Assembly (NCBI GenBank): GCA_963738425.1
Contig: CAVTWT010000003.1
Span: 1 to 64,000 of the forward strand
Direction of reading: 5' to 3'
Length of the DNA: 64,000 bases
Origin: CADEEN01 sp963738425
GTDB lineage: Bacteria; Pseudomonadota; Gammaproteobacteria; Burkholderiales; Burkholderiaceae_C
Shown here: in pieces, positions 60,365 to 64,000 of the stretch
Numbering within the stretch: the first letter of the stretch is position 1
Layout of the letters: every line of letters begins with the position of its first letter
The notes under the pieces: model-generated
Seen by the model: the letters and a program-made list of their open reading frames with translations, nothing else
Databases searched by the model: none
Told to the model about the DNA's origin: nothing
Made by a program: the position numbers and the translations under genes

Positions 60365-60475
60365 AGGGGCAATGCCGCGCCTGTGCGGCAGCGCACCGAC
60401 GCCGGGGCCGGTCGTGTGCAAGGCTGAGCAGTCGCCGCCGCGTCCGTGGCCGGCAAAACCCTTCAGGAGATCAGG

Positions 60476-60610
60476 ATGAGCAAAGGCAACAAGGAATCGA
60501 AGAAGCCCAAGCAAGTGGCGCCGGCAAAGACACCGGCGACGGGCACAGGCACGCCGACGCCGGTCACGGCGTCCAGACCACAGCCGCGCAAGAAGTGGCC
60601 GGCATCGTGA
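60476..60610 (+). CDS. 44-residue Lys/Pro-rich small protein
   Basis: ATG after AGGAGATCAGG: MSKGNKESKKPKQVAPAKTP, then a Thr/Pro stretch (ATGTGTPTPVTASRPQ) and the basic end PRKKWPAS. Short proteins beginning with this M-[SA]-KGNKExKKPK pattern are widespread in betaproteobacteria and of unknown function. Its stop overlaps the GTG of the next gene (GTGA). Confidence 0.65.
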   Translation: MSKGNKESKKPKQVAPAKTPATGTGTPTPVTASRPQPRKKWPAS

Positions 60611-60897
60611 CCGACCCGGCTGCCGGCGCCACGTTGCCGCCGCCGTTTTTCCATCAAGACTCGGAGACCGTGCGGTTCTGGGTGGAGGTGCCGGGCGGCG
60701 CGCCGATCGGCGCCATCCTGACCAAGCAGTTGCTCCATTACCGCTTCGATGCCAAGCCGGACGGCAGCGACGCCGTGGCCCTGTACGAGAAGCATCGCAG
60801 CGACATCGACGCGGCGGTGCTTCGCCGCGTCGCCAGCGGCTCGATCGAGCCGGTGATGTTGCGCGAGCACGATCTGCCGCCGCGCCCGCGGCCCTGA
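60607..60897 (+). CDS. DUF1488-like small protein
   Basis: 96 residues from a GTG that overlaps the previous stop. VTDPAAGATLPPPFFHQDSE leads to ETVRFWVEVPGGAPIGAILT and YEKHRSDIDAAVLRRVASGS. The layout is that of DUF1488 proteins (one small beta-sheet plus helix). No function is known. Family assignment is by resemblance only. Confidence 0.6.
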   Translation: MTDPAAGATLPPPFFHQDSETVRFWVEVPGGAPIGAILTKQLLHYRFDAKPDGSDAVALYEKHRSDIDAAVLRRVASGSIEPVMLREHDLPPRPRP

Positions 60898-61000
60898 GCC
60901 TGCGCTTGCGTTCGACGCGGCGGGTGCAGAGGGATGGCCAAGCCGGCGCCGTTCGGCGACGATCGAGCGCTTTTCCAAACCCACCGAGAGAGACAATCCG

Positions 61001-61963
61001 ATGCGCCTGACCCGCCGTACCCTGATCGCTGCCGCCGCTCTGCTGGCCACCCACGCGATGGCGCAGACCTACCCCAGCAAACCCGTCACCTTGGTCGTGC
61101 CGAACCCGCCGGGCGGCGTGGTCGACACGTCGGCGCGGCTGGTCGGCGAGCCGCTGGGCAAGCTGCTCGGGCAGCCGGTGGTGATCGAGAACAAGGGCGG
61201 CGCCAGCGGCAACATCGCCTACCAGCAGGTGGCGCTCGCCCCGAAGGACGGCTACACGCTGCTGATCTCGTACTCGGCGTACCACGTCGGCAACCCGTCG
61301 ATGTTCTCCAAGCTGCCGTGGGCGCAGAAAGACTTCGTGCCGGTGGCGCTGCTGACCGCGGCCACCAACGTCATCGCCGCGCATCCGTCGCTGCCGCCGA
61401 ACAACCTGAAGGACTTCATCGCCTATGCCAAAGCCAATCCGGGCAAGCTGAACTTCGCCTCGCAGGGCAACGGCTCGCTGTCGCATGTCGGCACCGCGCT
61501 GTTGGAGCAGACCACCGGCATCGAGATGACGCATGTGCCCTACAAGGGTTCCGGCCCGGCGATCCAGGACGTGCTTGCCGGCCAGGTGCAGGTCTTCATG
61601 ACCACGCCGCCGTCGGTGATGCAGCATGTGCAGGCCGGCAAGCTGAAGGCCTTTGCGGTGACGGGCAAGACGCGCCACCCCGGCCTGCCGAACGTGCCGA
61701 CCACGGCCGAAGCGGGCCTCGCCGGCTTCGAGCTCGAAGCCTGGGTCGGCCTGTTCGCGCCGGCCGGCACGCCGCCGGCCGTGATCCAGGCGCTGACCGA
61801 GAAGGTCAAGGCCGCGCTGGCCACACCCGAGGCCAAGGCCGTGGCCGACCGAACCGGCATCGAAATCCGCTACCTCGGCCCCGAGGCGCTGGGCGCACTC
61901 GTGCAGCGCGAGACCGAGTATTGGGGCCAGGTCATCAAGGCCAAGAACATCCAGGCGGACTGA
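61001..61963 (+). CDS. TctC/Bug-family periplasmic solute-binding protein
   Basis: 320 residues. Signal peptide (RRTLIAAAALLATHAMAQTY) then PSKPVTLVVPNPPGGVVDTS, the Bug pocket region LVGEPLGKLLGQPVVIENKG and VPYKGSGPAIQDVLAGQVQV, VPTTAEAGLAGFELEAWVGL. It binds a small carboxylate or similar ligand in the periplasm. There are no TctA/TctB permease genes nearby, so it is an orphan Bug protein. It is intact, in contrast to the broken member at 50258. Confidence 0.9.
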   Translation: MRLTRRTLIAAAALLATHAMAQTYPSKPVTLVVPNPPGGVVDTSARLVGEPLGKLLGQPVVIENKGGASGNIAYQQVALAPKDGYTLLISYSAYHVGNPSMFSKLPWAQKDFVPVALLTAATNVIAAHPSLPPNNLKDFIAYAKANPGKLNFASQGNGSLSHVGTALLEQTTGIEMTHVPYKGSGPAIQDVLAGQVQVFMTTPPSVMQHVQAGKLKAFAVTGKTRHPGLPNVPTTAEAGLAGFELEAWVGLFAPAGTPPAVIQALTEKVKAALATPEAKAVADRTGIEIRYLGPEALGALVQRETEYWGQVIKAKNIQAD

Positions 61964-62019
61964 GGCCACAGAGCGTTCGATCGCCGCGGTAACCTACGCA
62001 GGTTCGCCAGAGGAACTGC

Positions 62020-62301
62020 ATGGCCACCAAAGCCGTCGTCGTCACCGCGCTGGTCACCGCTGCCGTGACCGCAGCGGCCTTTCTGCTCAACCCATCGGCC
62101 GAGCAGCATCGCAGCAAGATCAAGGCGGCCGTGGCCGAGCGCAGCCCGCTCGCTGCGGCGCTCGGCGTCGGCGCCTTGACCGCGTTCACGTCGACCTACC
62201 ACCCGCTCGGCGTGGCCTCGTACACCACGGTCAACAACCGCACCGTCACCGTCGGCGCGCTGGGCATGGTGTTCGTGCTGCAACCGTCGCCGGACAAGTG
62301 A
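62020..62301 (+). CDS. hypothetical membrane-anchored protein
   Basis: 93 residues with AGAGGA before the ATG. N-terminal hydrophobic segment AVVVTALVTAAVTAAAFLL may be a signal anchor. Then AEQHRSKIKAAVAERSPLAA, a Gly/Ala-rich piece (LGVGALTAFTSTYHPL) and a Val-rich end (NNRTVTVGALGMVFVL). No family recognised. It sits between a Bug protein and a GNAT gene. Confidence 0.62.
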   Translation: MATKAVVVTALVTAAVTAAAFLLNPSAEQHRSKIKAAVAERSPLAAALGVGALTAFTSTYHPLGVASYTTVNNRTVTVGALGMVFVLQPSPDK

Positions 62302-62308
62302 GGGCGTC

Positions 62309-62812
62309 GTGAGCGCGTCGCTCTGGCAGATCCGGCTGGCCACACAGGGCGACGCACGCGCGATCGCCGCGCTCTCGCGCACCGAGATCGAACACGGCTT
62401 GCCGTGGCGCTGGACGCCACCGCGCGTGCAGCGGGCGATCGCCGACGCGCGCACCAACGTCTGCGTGGCCATGCAGAACGGTGCGTTGCTGGCCTTCGGC
62501 ATCATGGTCTATGCCGACGACACGGCGCATCTGAGTCTGCTGGCCGTGAGCCCTGCGGCACGCCGGCAAGGCGCGGGCAGTGCGGTGCTGCTGTGGCTGG
62601 AGCAAGTGGCTCTCGTGGCCGGCGTTGCGCAAGTGCAGCTCGAAGCGCGCCACGACAACAGCGCCGCGCTCGACTTCTACCGCCGCCACGGCTACCAGCA
62701 GAAGGACACGGTGGTCGGCATGTACCTCGGCCTGGAAGACGGTGTGCGGCTGGAGAAGGTGCTGAGGTTGCCGGCCGCGGCCAACACGCCGTCGCCCCGC
62801 ATGAGTTTCTGA
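62309..62812 (+). CDS. GNAT family N-acetyltransferase
   Basis: 167 residues from a GTG. Core: IRLATQGDARAIAALSRTEI, LSLLAVSPAARRQGAGSAVL with the acetyl-CoA pyrophosphate loop (RRQGAGSAV), and LEARHDNSAALDFYRRHGYQ. A typical acetyltransferase of the RimI-like group; the acceptor (peptide, amine) cannot be told. It begins 7 bases after the previous stop. Confidence 0.88.
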   Translation: MSASLWQIRLATQGDARAIAALSRTEIEHGLPWRWTPPRVQRAIADARTNVCVAMQNGALLAFGIMVYADDTAHLSLLAVSPAARRQGAGSAVLLWLEQVALVAGVAQVQLEARHDNSAALDFYRRHGYQQKDTVVGMYLGLEDGVRLEKVLRLPAAANTPSPRMSF

Positions 62813-62832
62813 GCAGCCAGGCGGTCGATCCG

Positions 62833-63213
62833 ATGCCCACCTCCGACACCCTCGAGCGCTTCATTGCGCGCGTCGAAGCCAATGCGCATGCCGAGGCCTG
62901 CGAGGAGTTCTACACCGAGGGCGCGTCGATGCGCGAGAACCAGTCGCCGCCGCGCATCGGCCGCGACTTGCACGTCGCCAACGAGCGCAAGGTCATGGCG
63001 CGTGCCAGGTCCGTGCAATCGCGCTGCATCCGGCCGCTGTTCGTCAGCGGCGAGCATGTCGTGATTCGCTGGGTCTTCGACTTCGAGTGGCTGGACGGCA
63101 GCGTCACGCACATGGAAGAGCTGGCCTACCAGCGCTGGGAGGGCGAGCGCATCGCCGAGGAAGAGTTCTTCTACGACCCCGCGCAGCGCTTGCCGAAGCC
63201 GCCACCGGGCTGA
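62833..63213 (+). CDS. SnoaL/NTF2-like protein
   Basis: 126 residues: LERFIARVEANAHAEACEEF, YTEGASMRENQSPPRIGRDL and VVIRWVFDFEWLDGSVTHME with EELAYQRWEGERIAEEEF. The alpha-beta cone fold of the SnoaL/NTF2 superfamily, about the right length. Members are isomerases, hydrolases or non-enzymatic. It lies between the GNAT and DUF1697 genes with short gaps. Confidence 0.82.
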   Translation: MPTSDTLERFIARVEANAHAEACEEFYTEGASMRENQSPPRIGRDLHVANERKVMARARSVQSRCIRPLFVSGEHVVIRWVFDFEWLDGSVTHMEELAYQRWEGERIAEEEFFYDPAQRLPKPPPG

Positions 63214-63219
63214 AGCGCC

Positions 63220-63765
63220 GTGCCGCGATTCATCGCGCTGCTGCGCGGCGTCAATGTCGGCAAGGCCAAGCGCGTGCCGATGGCCGACTTTCGTGCGCTG
63301 CTGCTGGGGCTGGGCTGCACCGAGGTGGCGACGTTGCTCAACAGCGGCAACGCGGTGTTCTCCGCGGCCGGCACGTCGGCGACGAAGCACGCCGCCAACA
63401 TTGCTGCGGCGATCGCCGCGCAGCTCGGCGTCGAGGTGCCGGTGATCGTGAAGTCGGCGCGCGAAATGGCGGCGGCGGTGGGCGAGAACATCATCGCCGG
63501 GCCGGCGATCGATCCGTCGCGGCTGCTCGTCGCTTTCACGCCGAACGCCGAAGTACTGGCCGGACTGGCCGCGCTGGCGCCGCTGGTCGAGCCGCCGGAG
63601 CGCTTCGTCATTGGCCACCATGCTGCTTACCTGTATTGCGCTGCGGGCATCCTCGAAAGCAAGGCTGCCGAGGCCCTGCTCGGCAGGCTGGGCAAGGCCG
63701 TGACGACGAGGAACTGGGCGACGACGCAGAAGCTGCACGCGCTGGCTGGCGCGAACGCGGGCTGA
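63220..63765 (+). CDS. DUF1697 family protein
   Basis: 181 residues from a GTG: PRFIALLRGVNVGKAKRVPM is the DUF1697 hallmark. GLGCTEVATLLNSGNAVFSA, EVPVIVKSAREMAAAVGENI and later TTRNWATTQKLHALA follow as in the family. Function unknown. It starts 6 bases after the SnoaL-like gene and is likely part of the same unit. Confidence 0.87.
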   Translation: MPRFIALLRGVNVGKAKRVPMADFRALLLGLGCTEVATLLNSGNAVFSAAGTSATKHAANIAAAIAAQLGVEVPVIVKSAREMAAAVGENIIAGPAIDPSRLLVAFTPNAEVLAGLAALAPLVEPPERFVIGHHAAYLYCAAGILESKAAEALLGRLGKAVTTRNWATTQKLHALAGANAG

Positions 63766-63798
63766 CTCAGCCGCAGCCTGGCGCTGCCATCGAAGGCG

Positions 63799-64000
63799 TC
63801 AAGGGGCTGGGCTGCTGGCGGCGGCCGTGTCGGCGACGCCTGAGCGCGCCAGGGCGATCGCTTCGCGCAGCACCGACAAATCGCCGACATGGTTGGCCAG
63901 CAGCAGAATCAGGCGCGCGTTGAGCAGCTCGCTCTGCGCGTCGGCGAGGCCGTGGTGCGCGGCGATCAGCGCGTCGTAGAACGCATCGCCCGGCGTGTAG
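63799..64000 (-). CDS. DUF2783 family protein, 5' end outside the window
   Basis: The last 66 codons of a gene entering from the right. Reverse reading: YTPGDAFYDALIAAHHGLAD, AQSELLNARLILLLANHVGD, LSVLREAIALARSGVAD, then a short Ala/Ser/Pro tail. The ALNARLILLLANHIGD-type core marks DUF2783. Function unknown; it is convergent with the DUF1697 gene. Confidence 0.78.
   Translation of the reverse strand, partial: YTPGDAFYDALIAAHHGLADAQSELLNARLILLLANHVGDLSVLREAIALARSGVADTAAASSPAP

Overview
The window is one continuous, gene-dense stretch of a high-GC (about 70% by eye) Gram-negative chromosome. The aerobic benzoyl-CoA (box) operon, Bug-type (TctC) binding proteins, class III PHA synthase-like genes and a homologue of a (bacterio)chlorophyll 8-vinyl reductase together suggest a betaproteobacterium of the order Burkholderiales, close to the Rubrivivax/Leptothrix/Roseateles group. 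That placement is inference from gene content. I see no rRNA, tRNA, transposase or CRISPR array.

The core of the window (about 6.9-29.5 kb) is a benzoate degradation island built as two divergent operons around a control region at 16.3-17.5 kb. Leftward run boxC, boxB and boxA, then four beta-oxidation genes (two enoyl-CoA hydratases, 3-hydroxyacyl-CoA dehydrogenase, 3-oxoadipyl-CoA thiolase) and a phasin. Rightward run a DUF4863 gene, benzoate-CoA ligase, an alpha/beta hydrolase, a five-gene branched-chain-amino-acid-type ABC importer, a zinc alcohol dehydrogenase, a PhaE-like/PhaC-like pair, a second alcohol dehydrogenase and another hydrolase. Between them boxR, read leftward, encodes a helix-turn-helix/shikimate-kinase-like repressor. 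Conserved TGCA-N6-TGCA sites overlap both promoters. The logic is: import benzoate, make benzoyl-CoA, epoxidise it (BoxAB), open the ring (BoxC), oxidise to acetyl-CoA plus succinyl-CoA, and possibly store carbon as polyhydroxyalkanoate. BoxD, the expected semialdehyde dehydrogenase, is absent from the window.

Left flank (0-6.9 kb): a partial cupin, an aldo/keto reductase, two ABM-type small monooxygenase-like genes, two diguanylate cyclases, and a second copy of the benzoate-type ABC binding protein. Middle right (29.6-45 kb): a MerR regulator with small membrane proteins, a CoA-transferase, an unrecognised 547-residue protein overlapping a 2-oxoglutarate-oxygenase-like gene, a large MmeI-like restriction-modification enzyme whose specificity part has much lower GC, an MFS transporter, a zeta-toxin-like pair, a BatA-like von Willebrand protein, and a His-rich/HupE/DUF6488 metal-type cluster. 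Right flank (45-64 kb): a ferritin-like protein, a large ATPase regulator, a LysR/TctC/CoA-transferase locus, a TPR methyltransferase, an SDR/cupin/MATE group, a BciA-like reductase, a second TctC protein and several small conserved genes.

Many genes carry apparent single-base indels, nearly all insertions. Most genes have one, but tctC and caiB at 50.3-52.1 kb have about a dozen between them, while the box operon proper is clean. This looks more like local sequence error than biology, although true decay of tctC/caiB cannot be excluded. For broken genes I give the span of the reconstructed gene and the approximate indel position.
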